Below are positions 1 to 6,238 of a DNA stretch of 12,463 nucleotides, piece by piece. The stretch spans positions 1 to 12,463 of the forward strand of contig JAITPB010000031.1 in NCBI GenBank assembly GCA_031289625.1, in the 5' to 3' direction. The translations under genes and the position numbers were made by a program. The notes below the pieces were generated by a model. The model did no database searches. It saw only the letters and a list, made by a program, of their open reading frames with translations, and was not told the DNA's origin. Every line of letters starts with the position of its first letter. Position 1 is the stretch's first letter. The DNA is from Clostridiales bacterium (GTDB lineage: Bacteria; Bacillota; Clostridia; Lachnospirales; WQUN01).

Positions 1-222
1 CCGCAACTCACCAGGCTCTGGCGGTTCCGTGTATTGCCGCGCGTCCACAACCGGCTCTTGCGGTCCCGTATAATATCGCCGCATATCAACTGGCTCCTGC
101 GGTTCCGTGTATTGCCGCGCGTCCATAACCGGCTCTTGCGGTTCCGTATATCGCCGCATATCAACTGGCTCTCGCGGTTCCGTGTATCGCCGCATATCAA
201 CTGGCTCTCGCGGTTCCGTGTA
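1..222 (-). repeat. In-frame tandem repeats, 36/39-nt units, about six copies
   Basis: Read on the minus strand, the units run 222-187, 186-151, 150-112, 111-73, 72-34 and 33-1 (cut by the edge). The first two are 36 nt long and identical at all 36 positions; copies 3 to 5 are 39 nt. The order B-A in copies 3-4 (type A on the VDMRR pattern, type B on the VMDAR pattern) is echoed in copies 5-6, which suggests a larger duplication of about 78 nt. All lengths are multiples of three, so copy number can change without breaking the frame. Confidence 0.9.
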
Positions 223-375
223 CTGCCGCGCCTCCGCGGGATCTTGCATATCTACAGGCTTGTGAAAGCCTGCCTTATCCCATTTATCCAAAGGCTCCTG
301 ATCCGCTGCCGCATTTTTTTGGGCCGACCAAGTCTGCTCGAACTCGCTGTTAATTTCACTTAAAGGCTTTATCAT
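1..375 (-). CDS. Repeat-rich hypothetical protein, N-terminal 125 residues (3' end outside window)
   Basis: I do not recognise this family. The frame is open from ATG at 375 to the window edge, giving exactly 125 codons. AAAGGAGGG (394-386) lies upstream of the start and a consensus promoter lies at 474-502. Residues 1-51 are hydrophilic, begin MIKPLSEINSEFEQTW, and show no signal peptide or membrane segment. From residue 52 there are six tandem copies of a 12-13 residue unit, consensus YTEPQEPVDMRR alternating with YTEPQEPVMDARQ; the sixth is cut by the edge and more divergent. Composition is rich in Pro, Glu, Arg and Tyr with almost no hydrophobic core, so this part is probably extended or disordered. 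The stretch KPVDMQDPAEARQ (39-51) looks like a degenerate extra copy. Function is unknown; a folded or membrane domain may follow outside the window. The opposite strand of the repeat is also open, but it lacks a ribosome site and encodes only a repeat shadow. Confidence 0.75.
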   Translation of the reverse strand, partial: MIKPLSEINSEFEQTWSAQKNAAADQEPLDKWDKAGFHKPVDMQDPAEARQYTEPREPVDMRRYTEPREPVDMRRYTEPQEPVMDARQYTEPQEPVDMRRYYTGPQEPVVDARQYTEPPEPGELR

Positions 376-473
376 ATGCTTGCCGCCCTCCTTTGCAAGC
401 GGTCCCCCGTTGGATCACGTTTATTCGTCAAATCCACTGACAAAAGGCTAATATTTCAATGATTTCGTCTTTC

Positions 474-502
474 AGTATATTACGCAACCAATATTTTGTC
501 AA
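474..502 (-). promoter_or_regulatory. Sigma-A type promoter for the repeat-protein gene
   Basis: On the minus strand TTGACA (502-497) is separated by 17 nt from TATACT (479-474). This is a perfect -35 and a near-perfect -10 at optimal spacing. Transcription would start near 467 and leave a leader of about 90 nt before the ATG at 375. Confidence 0.75.
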
Positions 503-552
503 CTTTATTGTAAAATTTTTACTGGATTATTGCCGAGATTCATAAAATTTGT

Positions 553-602
553 CGATAAACAAAAGCAAAGCAACCGCCGCATGGGAAACCGCGCGGCGGC
601 TG
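553..602 (-). terminator. Rho-independent terminator after gpsA
   Basis: On the minus strand CAGCCGCCGC (602-593) pairs with GCGGCGGTTG (580-571), a 10-bp stem with one G-U pair and a 12-nt loop. A T-rich run (CTTTGCTTTTGTTTAT) follows. It begins about 20 nt after the gpsA stop codon, as expected for the end of that transcript. Confidence 0.75.
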
Positions 603-621
603 TTCACTCATAATAGGTGGA

Positions 622-1626
622 TTAGATATTTTCTTCCCGCGGATCGCGCCCCATCAAGATGCCGATGACTTCTGTCACGGGGAAACCTTCGAAAAGCACG
701 GCGTAAACCATTTCGCAGATAGGCAGGGGCGTCTGATGGATTCGCGCCAGCTCATGGAGTGCAACGACGGTGTGAATGCCTTCGACGGATTTTCTTTCCG
801 CCATGATTTCAGCCGGGCGCCTGCCTTTGCCGATTTCTTCGCCGATGGCGCGGTTGCGGCTTTGACGGCTGATGCAGGTGACGATCACATCGCCCAAGCC
901 GGCCATACCCGCAAATGTCTCCGCCTTCGCGTCCATTTTTAAGCCCAAGCGCGATATTTCTTTAACGCCCCGCGTAGCCACCGCCGCAATCGCGTTGTCT
1001 CCTAGGCTAAGCCCGGCGCACATGCCCGAGGCGATGGCGATGACATTTTTTATCGCGCCGCCTAACTCCACGCCAGCCACGTCGCCGCTCGTGTACACGC
1101 GAAACGTTTCGGAATGAAAGAGCGTTTGAAAAAACTGCGCGGTCTCTTTGCAGGAACTCGCGATGACAGTGGAGGCTGGCTTTTCCTGCGCGATCTCTGC
1201 CGCCAGATTTGGGCCGGATAACACAGCGAGCCGATCCTCGGTAATGGCAGGCCATTCCTCCAAAATGACTTTCGTCATCCGCTTGCATTCGCCTTTTTCC
1301 AAGCCTTTTGTGGCAGAAATTACCTTCGCGCCATTTGGATAAAATGCCTGCGCGCTTTTTAAAAAATCCCGCAGCCCATGGGAAACGACGACGCTGACGA
1401 CGGTGTCCGCGCCGTACAGCACCCGCGCCGCGTCTGTATACGCCATCAGCTCCGGCTTGAGCGGAATATCACGCAAGACCCGCGTATAATGCTGACGGTT
1501 GATATCCGCGGCTGTCTCCCCGTTATACGACCATAATTCAACATGATAATCGGGCTTGCCTGTCAGCAGATTGGCGAGGGTGATCCCCCAGGCGCCCGCG
1601 CCGAGTACGGCAATTTTTCGCTGCAT
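622..1626 (-). CDS. gpsA: NAD(P)-dependent glycerol-3-phosphate dehydrogenase
   Basis: Cytoplasmic enzyme that reduces dihydroxyacetone phosphate to sn-glycerol-3-phosphate, the backbone precursor of phospholipids. The product is 334 residues, normal for GpsA. The N-terminal Rossmann motif is GAGAWG (residues 9-14). ATKG (105-108), SGPN (137-140), the ELGGAIKNV segment with the catalytic Lys at 193, GLGDVIVTC (243-251) and SRNR (256-259) are all present and in family order. ATG at 1626 is supported by AAGGAG six nt upstream. The gene diverges from tilS across a 110-bp gap with its own promoter at 1660-1688 and is followed by a terminator, so it is probably monocistronic. Nothing in it looks broken. 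Confidence 0.97.
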   Translation of the reverse strand: MQRKIAVLGAGAWGITLANLLTGKPDYHVELWSYNGETAADINRQHYTRVLRDIPLKPELMAYTDAARVLYGADTVVSVVVSHGLRDFLKSAQAFYPNGAKVISATKGLEKGECKRMTKVILEEWPAITEDRLAVLSGPNLAAEIAQEKPASTVIASSCKETAQFFQTLFHSETFRVYTSGDVAGVELGGAIKNVIAIASGMCAGLSLGDNAIAAVATRGVKEISRLGLKMDAKAETFAGMAGLGDVIVTCISRQSRNRAIGEEIGKGRRPAEIMAERKSVEGIHTVVALHELARIHQTPLPICEMVYAVLFEGFPVTEVIGILMGRDPREENI

Positions 1627-1659
1627 TTGAATCTCCTTTTCCAGTCAAATATGAATGGT

Positions 1660-1688
1660 ATTATACGGCATCTCACATGCCTGGGCAA
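1660..1688 (-). promoter_or_regulatory. Promoter of gpsA
   Basis: On the minus strand TTGCCC (1688-1683) is followed by 17 nt and TATAAT (1665-1660). The start would be near 1653, giving a leader of about 27 nt that contains the AAGGAG ribosome site. Confidence 0.7.
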
Positions 1689-1699
1689 ACCAAAAGCGG

Positions 1700-1729
1700 A
1701 TGACAAAACACATAAGCGCGTGTTACACT
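1700..1729 (+). promoter_or_regulatory. Promoter of tilS-hpt
   Basis: ATGACA (1700-1705), 18 nt, then TACACT (1724-1729) preceded by TGT, which makes an extended -10 (TGnTACACT). Transcription would start near 1736, only about 10 nt before the ATG at 1746. The -35 boxes of this promoter and of the gpsA promoter are 11 bp apart. Confidence 0.5.
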
Positions 1730-1745
1730 CATAGCGGTGAAAACG

Positions 1746-3209
1746 ATGCTGCCTTCTGTTTTATCAGCCATCCAAAAATATGGTATGTTATCCCAGGGAG
1801 ACCGGATCATCGCCGGCCTTTCCGGCGGCGCCGATTCTGTTTGCCTTTTGATTATTTTGCTGGAACTCCGCGATGAATATGCGCTTACCCTTCGCCCGGT
1901 TCATGTGCATCATGGGATCAGGGGCCGCGAAGCGGATGAAGACGCGTCGTTTGCCCGCGCGCTCTGTGCACAAAACGGCCTTGCGCTGATTTGTTTTCAT
2001 ATGGATGTGCCCGCGCTGGCGGCGGACAAAAAGATGGGTCTGGAGGAGGCTGGCCGTTTCGCGCGCTATGACTGTTTTCAACGCGCGGCGAGAGAGAACG
2101 GCTGCGCCAAAATCGCCGTGGGGCATAACCGGAATGACAACGCGGAAACCATTTTAATGCGTCTGTGCCGCGGCGCAGGGCTGAAAGGGCTGTGCGGCGT
2201 TCCGCCTGTACGGAAAATGCCTGGCTGTCAGATCATCCGTCCGCTCATTGAAACGGATCGGCGGGACATTGAACGCTATCTTTTCGCGCGGGGCGCTGAT
2301 TACCGCCGCGACTCGACCAACGAGAGCGGCGATTATACCCGCAACATTGTCCGGCGGAAAATCATACCCATGATGGCCGCGGAACTGCACGCGGACGTGA
2401 CGGAAAAATTAAACGCGCTGGGGACTCTGGCCGCGCTGGAAAATGATTTTATGGAGCGGGAAGCGGAAAAGGCGTTTGATTTTTGCCGCGCCTGTCATCC
2501 AGGGGAACAAATCTTTTTTTCCATCAACCGGCTCAAAACGCTTCATCCCGCGCTGATCAGCCGCGTGATCCGTCTGGCGATCGCGCGCTGGGGGCTGAAA
2601 GATATTTCCATGGAACATGCCGCGCGCGTTCAATGCCTGCTGGACGGTCCGACTGGCAAATGGACGCCTCTGCCCGGCGGCCTCACGGCGCGGCGCGTCT
2701 ATGATTTGCTGGAATTTCTGCCGTCCGCGGCGGCGCAGGCGGAAACAAATCCTTTTTGCTATGATTTGAACCTAAACGGACGCGTTTATGTTCCCGAATT
2801 GCACCAAATATTTACCCTGTCAGCCCCTGTAAACGCGCCGCCCGGAGAGTTCCCTTCGGAGGATCCGCTCTGTACAAAATTTTTCCGCCGTGATAAAATG
2901 GGCGATACCATTCAAATCCGCAGCCGCAGGCCGGGCGATCGAATCCGAATATCCTCTGTCGGCGATGTCAAGATCAAAGATTATTTCATCAATACAAAAA
3001 CGCCGCGCGGGCTGCGGGACAGCATTGGGCTGATAGCGCGGGAGAGCGATATTTTGTGGATATTGGACGCGAAAAATATTGTCCACGCGGGTTATGTATG
3101 GCGGGACGGCGCGCCCGCGGCAAAATGCTGTCTGCAAATTTTGATGAAAACCGAGGAGGACGGTCATGAGGGAAACGGTTCGCGTCATGATACCGGCGGA
3201 AAAGATTGA
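1746..3209 (+). CDS. tilS: tRNA(Ile)-lysidine synthase
   Basis: TilS attaches lysine to C34 of the tRNA-Ile with anticodon CAU using ATP, which turns an AUG-reading anticodon into an AUA reader; it is essential in most bacteria. The PP-loop ATPase motif SGGADS is at residues 26-31, followed by VHVHHGIRG, the family's conserved HxHHG region. VGHNRNDNAETILMRLCRG matches the second N-terminal core block. The C-terminal block IRSRRPGDRIRI and IKDYFINTKTPRGLRD matches the TilS C-terminal domain. I chose ATG 1746 because GGTGA (1736-1740) sits five nt upstream and the predicted transcript starts near 1736; GTG at 1737 in the same frame would add three residues and has no ribosome site. The product is 487 residues, slightly long, with a charged tail that overlaps the hpt start by 44 nt. 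Confidence 0.95.
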   Translation: MLPSVLSAIQKYGMLSQGDRIIAGLSGGADSVCLLIILLELRDEYALTLRPVHVHHGIRGREADEDASFARALCAQNGLALICFHMDVPALAADKKMGLEEAGRFARYDCFQRAARENGCAKIAVGHNRNDNAETILMRLCRGAGLKGLCGVPPVRKMPGCQIIRPLIETDRRDIERYLFARGADYRRDSTNESGDYTRNIVRRKIIPMMAAELHADVTEKLNALGTLAALENDFMEREAEKAFDFCRACHPGEQIFFSINRLKTLHPALISRVIRLAIARWGLKDISMEHAARVQCLLDGPTGKWTPLPGGLTARRVYDLLEFLPSAAAQAETNPFCYDLNLNGRVYVPELHQIFTLSAPVNAPPGEFPSEDPLCTKFFRRDKMGDTIQIRSRRPGDRIRISSVGDVKIKDYFINTKTPRGLRDSIGLIARESDILWILDAKNIVHAGYVWRDGAPAAKCCLQILMKTEEDGHEGNGSRHDTGGKD

Positions 3210-3705
3210 GCGGCGCATCGACGAAATCGCGCGCGATGTTTCGCGGGACTTTGCGGGAAAAACCATTACGCTGATCTGTGTGCTGAAAGGCGGCGTAATG
3301 TTCATGGTGGATCTGGCGCGGAAGCTGAACCACACCGTGGAACTTGATTTCATGGACATTTCGAGTTATGGGGACAGCACAGAGTCCAGCGGCGTCATTC
3401 GCATTAAAAAAGATTTGGAGAACCCCATTTCTGGCAAAAATGTTTTGCTGGTGGAGGACATCATTGACTCAGGGCGTACGCTTACGCGGCTGCGCCAGCA
3501 TTTGCTGGCGCAGTCCCCCGCGTGCCTGAAAATTTGCGCGCTGCTGGATAAACCGGACCGGCGCGCTGTGGACGTGGACGTGGTGAAACCGGATTATATT
3601 GGTTTTGTCATTCCAGATGAATTTGTGGTGGGATATGGGCTGGATTACGCGCAGAGGTACAGAAATCTTTCTTATATCGGCGTGCTGGAGTTTCATGAGG
3701 AATAA
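3166..3705 (+). CDS. hpt: Hypoxanthine-guanine phosphoribosyltransferase
   Basis: Purine salvage enzyme that joins hypoxanthine or guanine to PRPP to give IMP or GMP. It has 179 residues, the usual size. The PRPP-binding signature VEDIIDSGRT is at residues 96-105, the early loop LKGG at 40-43, the flexible-loop region SSYGDSTESSG at 66-76, and the base-binding KPDYIGFVIPDEFVVGYGLD begins at 141. ATG 3166 is preceded by GAGGAGGA (3153-3160) inside the end of tilS, so the two genes are co-transcribed and probably translationally coupled. In many Firmicutes ftsH comes next; it is missing here. I see no convincing terminator directly after the stop, only an A/T-rich run. Confidence 0.96.
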   Translation: MRETVRVMIPAEKIERRIDEIARDVSRDFAGKTITLICVLKGGVMFMVDLARKLNHTVELDFMDISSYGDSTESSGVIRIKKDLENPISGKNVLLVEDIIDSGRTLTRLRQHLLAQSPACLKICALLDKPDRRAVDVDVVKPDYIGFVIPDEFVVGYGLDYAQRYRNLSYIGVLEFHEE

Positions 3706-3733
3706 ATAATAAATAAAAAGAGCCAGTCTGACT

Positions 3734-3841
3734 CGCCACATCGCTGGTGTAAGAAACGCCGTTTTTCGTGTAGACCGTATTATTGATGACTAAACGAATC
3801 ACCGTAGCAGACGGGGTTGGTACAGGCGGCCTTGGGGTACG
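3734..3841 (-). pseudogene. Relic of a copper amine oxidase-like (stalk) domain protein
   Basis: Between a TAG at 3847-3845 and position 3734 the minus strand encodes about 36 residues: a Pro/Thr-rich linker (PPVPTPSAT) followed by VIRLVINNTVYTKNGVSYT and SDVA. The second part reads like the first strands of the copper amine oxidase N-terminal domain (PF07833 type: an I-L-x-I-G-S-x-x-Y-x-x-N-G-V pattern ending in DVAP), a repeat found on secreted clostridial proteins. Agreement stops at SDVA; beyond it the frame runs into sequence antisense to hpt. There is no ribosome site, and the expected continuation (PFI, then VPLRFV) is absent. I infer a leftover of a decayed or recombined gene. The assignment is from memory of the family. 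Confidence 0.45.
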
Positions 3842-3866
3842 CGCCTACTCGAGCAAGCTCTATCCA

Positions 3867-3897
3867 TTGGCGCGCCAAACATTTAAACTGTTATAAT
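3867..3897 (+). promoter_or_regulatory. Candidate promoter with overlapping palindrome, before the Rpn-like gene
   Basis: TATAAT (3892-3897) is preceded by TGT, an extended -10. The best -35 is TTGGCG (3867-3872) at a loose 19-nt spacing. That hexamer is half of a perfect 12-bp palindrome, TTGGCGCGCCAA (3867-3878), which could be an operator. Transcription would start near 3904, about 20 nt before the ATG at 3924. Confidence 0.4.
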
Positions 3898-3923
3898 CTT
3901 CTCAAAGATGAGGCGGGCGGGCG

Positions 3924-4775
3924 ATGGATACGAATGACTCAGCGGTACGCGAGGGACATATTGATTGGCATTCTGCCTTTTTTGACGCGATACAAATGGA
4001 ACTGGCGCAGGATCGGGATAAACTGCAGTTTGAGCGGGAGCATCCGTTAAATGTGGAACCTTTGCGACCGGACGTACTGATTATCAAGAAGCCGCCCAAT
4101 GCGGCCCTTCACCAAAAATTCGCGGAAATATTTAGAGGGCATAATATTTTTGAGTTTAAATCACCAGAGGACAGTTTATCCGTGTCCGATTATATGAAGA
4201 CTTTCAGTTATCCTTGTGTGTATCAACAGGAGGCCAATATTTCGTATACAGATGTTACGCTGACAATGGTACGTGACTCGCATCCCAGGGAACTGCTAAA
4301 ATATCTGTTAACGGAATTAAAGCGAGAGGTCGAAGAAAAGTCGCCTGGCATATTTATAGTCAAGGGCGAGATGTTTCCTATGCAGGTGATAGTGAGCAGT
4401 AGACTGCCTGAAAAGGAAAATATATGGCTGAAAAATCTAAACAAGGGAAAACTTGATATCCAAACACTGCAAAAGATGAGAACGCTGAAGCGCGGCGTAG
4501 GTAAAGATATCAATATGGGCGCTTATTTTAGCGTAATTTTCGCGGCGAAAGCGGACCTGTTAAAGGAGGTTGAACGTATGGGCAGAGCGTCTCTTGCGGA
4601 AGTTATAGAGGATATGGGGCTTAGACAAGAATGGGAAGATCAGGGCTTTAATAAGGGCATTGACAGTACGCTATATATTATAAAAAGGCTAAAAGAAAAT
4701 GTATCTCCTGAAAATATCGCGGTCGAGTTTAACTTGCCCGTAGAAAAAATCATCAAAATAAAGTCTTCTCTATAG
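3924..4775 (+). CDS. Rpn-family PD-(D/E)XK nuclease-like protein
   Basis: The 283-residue product belongs, by its pattern, to the Rpn / PDDEXK transposase-like group that is common in several copies in clostridia. The nuclease core is visible: LRPD (P49-D50), then IFEFK with E77 and K79, followed by SPEDSLSVSDYMKTFSY, a typical helix of the family. All three metal-site positions of PD-(D/E)XK are intact. The C-terminal part (SPENIAVEFNLPVEKIIKI) resembles the short helical tail of these proteins. ATG 3924 is the only start, because TGA at 3909-3911 closes the frame upstream; the ribosome site (GGCGGGCG) is weak. The gene is more A/T-rich than its neighbours and lies where ftsH would be expected, consistent with acquisition. 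Known members promote recA-independent recombination in E. coli; the role here is unknown. Some databases mislabel relatives as metabolic enzymes. Confidence 0.7.
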   Translation: MDTNDSAVREGHIDWHSAFFDAIQMELAQDRDKLQFEREHPLNVEPLRPDVLIIKKPPNAALHQKFAEIFRGHNIFEFKSPEDSLSVSDYMKTFSYPCVYQQEANISYTDVTLTMVRDSHPRELLKYLLTELKREVEEKSPGIFIVKGEMFPMQVIVSSRLPEKENIWLKNLNKGKLDIQTLQKMRTLKRGVGKDINMGAYFSVIFAAKADLLKEVERMGRASLAEVIEDMGLRQEWEDQGFNKGIDSTLYIIKRLKENVSPENIAVEFNLPVEKIIKIKSSL

Positions 4776-4922
4776 CGGCTCTAAAAAATAACAGCATGTG
4801 ATATAATTCTCCCAATCGGAAGGATGGTTTTCGCATACAGATTATGTGTGCAATTAATTTTTAGAATTGCTACAAGCCTCACGGCTCAGATGGCAAATCT
4901 ATCCATTCGTTAGTATCGTCAT
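4776..4922. other. Non-coding stretch after the Rpn-like gene
   Basis: No convincing gene. A TGATATAAT extended -10 box (4799-4807) has no matching -35. A 28-residue plus-strand ORF from ATG 4824 and a 24-codon minus-strand ORF (4953-4879) show no support. The stretch is probably the 3' untranslated region of the nuclease gene and leads into the terminator at 4923. Confidence 0.4.
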
Positions 4923-4965
4923 AAAAACCCCCGCAAACGCCGAAGCGTTTCACGGGGGTTTTTTT
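4923..4965 (+). terminator. Strong intrinsic terminator, potentially bidirectional
   Basis: CCCCCG (4928-4933) pairs with CGGGGG (4953-4958) and AAACGC (4935-4940) with GCGTTT (4945-4950) around a CGAA tetraloop, with a small 1x2 internal loop. A run of seven T follows on the plus strand and five A precede on the left, so it can act in both directions. It lies about 150 nt after the Rpn-like gene and faces the end of glgD. Confidence 0.85.
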
Positions 4966-5032
4966 CTGGCTATTGTGTGATGGTGACCTCCAGGCACAGC
5001 AAGGAAGCTGAGTGCATTATATAGCAAATTTC

Positions 5033-5080
5033 GAGAAAAAACAAAGCCTTTTCAATAGGTGTCGAGCCTCTTGAAAAGGC
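5033..5080 (-). terminator. Intrinsic terminator of the glgC-glgD operon
   Basis: On the minus strand GCCTTTTCAA (5080-5071) pairs perfectly with TTGAAAAGGC (5055-5046) around a 15-nt loop, and TTTGTTTTTTCTC follows. It directly abuts a second hairpin (5081-5121). Confidence 0.75.
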
Positions 5081-5121
5081 GGGCGTAAAACCTCGCCCAC
5101 GAGGGGCGAGGTTTTACGCCC
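5081..5121 (-). repeat. Perfect 18-bp inverted repeat right after glgD
   Basis: GGGCGTAAAACCTCGCCC (5081-5098) and its exact complement (5104-5121) flank a 5-nt loop. It begins four nt after the glgD stop codon. It has no T-run of its own, so it may act as a 3' stability hairpin upstream of the true terminator at 5033-5080. Confidence 0.85.
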
Positions 5122-5125
5122 AAAT

Positions 5126-6238
5126 CTATAAAACCGCGCTTTTCGCAATGATGATCGGATTATCCGGAGCGCCGCAAATTTGCTTGCCGTCGGAAAGCAC
5201 GACTTCTTTATCTAAAATGGCGTTTTCCACCACACAACCGTTGCCGATGTAACTGCCCTCCATGACAACAGAATTGCGGATAACGGAGTTTTCGCTGGTG
5301 AACACCTTGCGGAAAAGCACGGAATGCTCAATATAGCCGTTGATAATGGAACCGCTGCCCACCAAAGCGTCTTTGGCCTGCGCGCCCATGTTATATTTGC
5401 CGGGCGGTTCGTCTTTCGGCTTGGTTTCGATGAAGGGTTCATTTTTGGTGAATAGATCCCGCACTTCTTTGCGCAGGAAATCCATATTGCAGTCAAAATA
5501 GCTTTTCACGCTGTTGATGGCCCTCCAATAGCCATTGAAGCGGTATCCGTAAATGCGCAGTTTTTTTCGGTAACGGATAAAAATGTCTTTCACGAGATCG
5601 TAGCGCTCTTCCGATTGAATGGTCTCCAGCAATTTAATCAGCAATGTCCGTGAAATCACATAAATCCCCATGGAAATTAAATCAGACTGCGGTTCGAGCG
5701 GTTTTTCCTCTAAATCCGTCACGCGTTCAAAAGCGTCGAATTCCATAACGCCGTATTTCCGAAGATCTTCTCCGTCCGGCGCCTGCCTGTAGACAATGGT
5801 CACGTCCGCGTCTTTGCGGTAATGATAATGAATCACCTCGTTGAAATCCATTTTGTAAATGCTGTTGCCCGAGGCGATCACGACATAAGGCTCGTTGCTG
5901 CGTTTTAAATAAGTAATGTTTTGAAAGATGCTGTCCGCCGTGCCTCTGAACCAAAAAGAGTTTTTGCTGGTCAGATAAGGAGAAAAAATAAACAAACCGC
6001 CCTGCTTCCGTCCTAAATCCCACCACTTGGCGGAAGAAAGATGATCCAGCAAAGAGCGGGAATTGTATTGTGTGAAGACCGCCACTTTATTGATACCGGA
6101 ATTTGACATGCTGCTCAAGGAAAAATCCAGCGCCCGGTAACAACCGCCTACAGGCATGGCGGAGGTCGCGCGCAGTTCCGTCAGTTCGTGCAGATGTCCA
6201 TGGTTGCCGCCTGCTAAAATAACGCCGATTGCTTTCAT
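5126..6238 (-). CDS. glgD: Glucose-1-phosphate adenylyltransferase, regulatory subunit GlgD
   Basis: Partner of GlgC in the heteromeric ADP-glucose pyrophosphorylase of Firmicutes, which supplies ADP-glucose for glycogen synthesis. The 370-residue protein has the nucleotidyltransferase fold followed by a left-handed beta-helix region (hexapeptide-like SGSIINGYIEHS and onward). The catalytic nucleotide loop is degenerate (GGNHGHLHELT, residues 10-20, versus GGQGSRL in GlgC). The catalytic Asp of GlgC's SGDHVYKMD is Asn here (SGNSIYKMD, N125). That is the usual sign of a non-catalytic, modulating subunit. ATGA at 6238-6235 overlaps the glgC stop, and a GGAGGGAGGG tract inside the last glgC codons serves as ribosome site, so translation is coupled. 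Two hairpins end the operon. Confidence 0.93.
   Translation of the reverse strand: MKAIGVILAGGNHGHLHELTELRATSAMPVGGCYRALDFSLSSMSNSGINKVAVFTQYNSRSLLDHLSSAKWWDLGRKQGGLFIFSPYLTSKNSFWFRGTADSIFQNITYLKRSNEPYVVIASGNSIYKMDFNEVIHYHYRKDADVTIVYRQAPDGEDLRKYGVMEFDAFERVTDLEEKPLEPQSDLISMGIYVISRTLLIKLLETIQSEERYDLVKDIFIRYRKKLRIYGYRFNGYWRAINSVKSYFDCNMDFLRKEVRDLFTKNEPFIETKPKDEPPGKYNMGAQAKDALVGSGSIINGYIEHSVLFRKVFTSENSVIRNSVVMEGSYIGNGCVVENAILDKEVVLSDGKQICGAPDNPIIIAKSAVL

Noticed and set aside
1..222. CRISPR-like appearance of regular repeats
   Set aside because: The units are contiguous with no unique spacers and keep an open reading frame; they are coding tandem repeats.
34..363. Open plus-strand frame of 109 codons in the repeat region
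   Set aside because: It has no ribosome site or promoter, its peptide is only the antisense of the repeat, and the minus frame has promoter, ribosome site and better composition.
2820..3359. 179-codon minus-strand ORF under tilS and hpt
   Set aside because: It lies antisense to two certain genes and has no family pattern.
4799..4910. Extended -10 box followed by a 28-residue plus-strand ORF
   Set aside because: No -35 box, the ribosome site touches the start codon, and the peptide has no features.
4879..4953. 24-codon minus-strand ORF (GTG start) ending in WIDLPSEP
   Set aside because: Its first half is the terminator hairpin and it has no ribosome site; the protein-like ending is probably chance.
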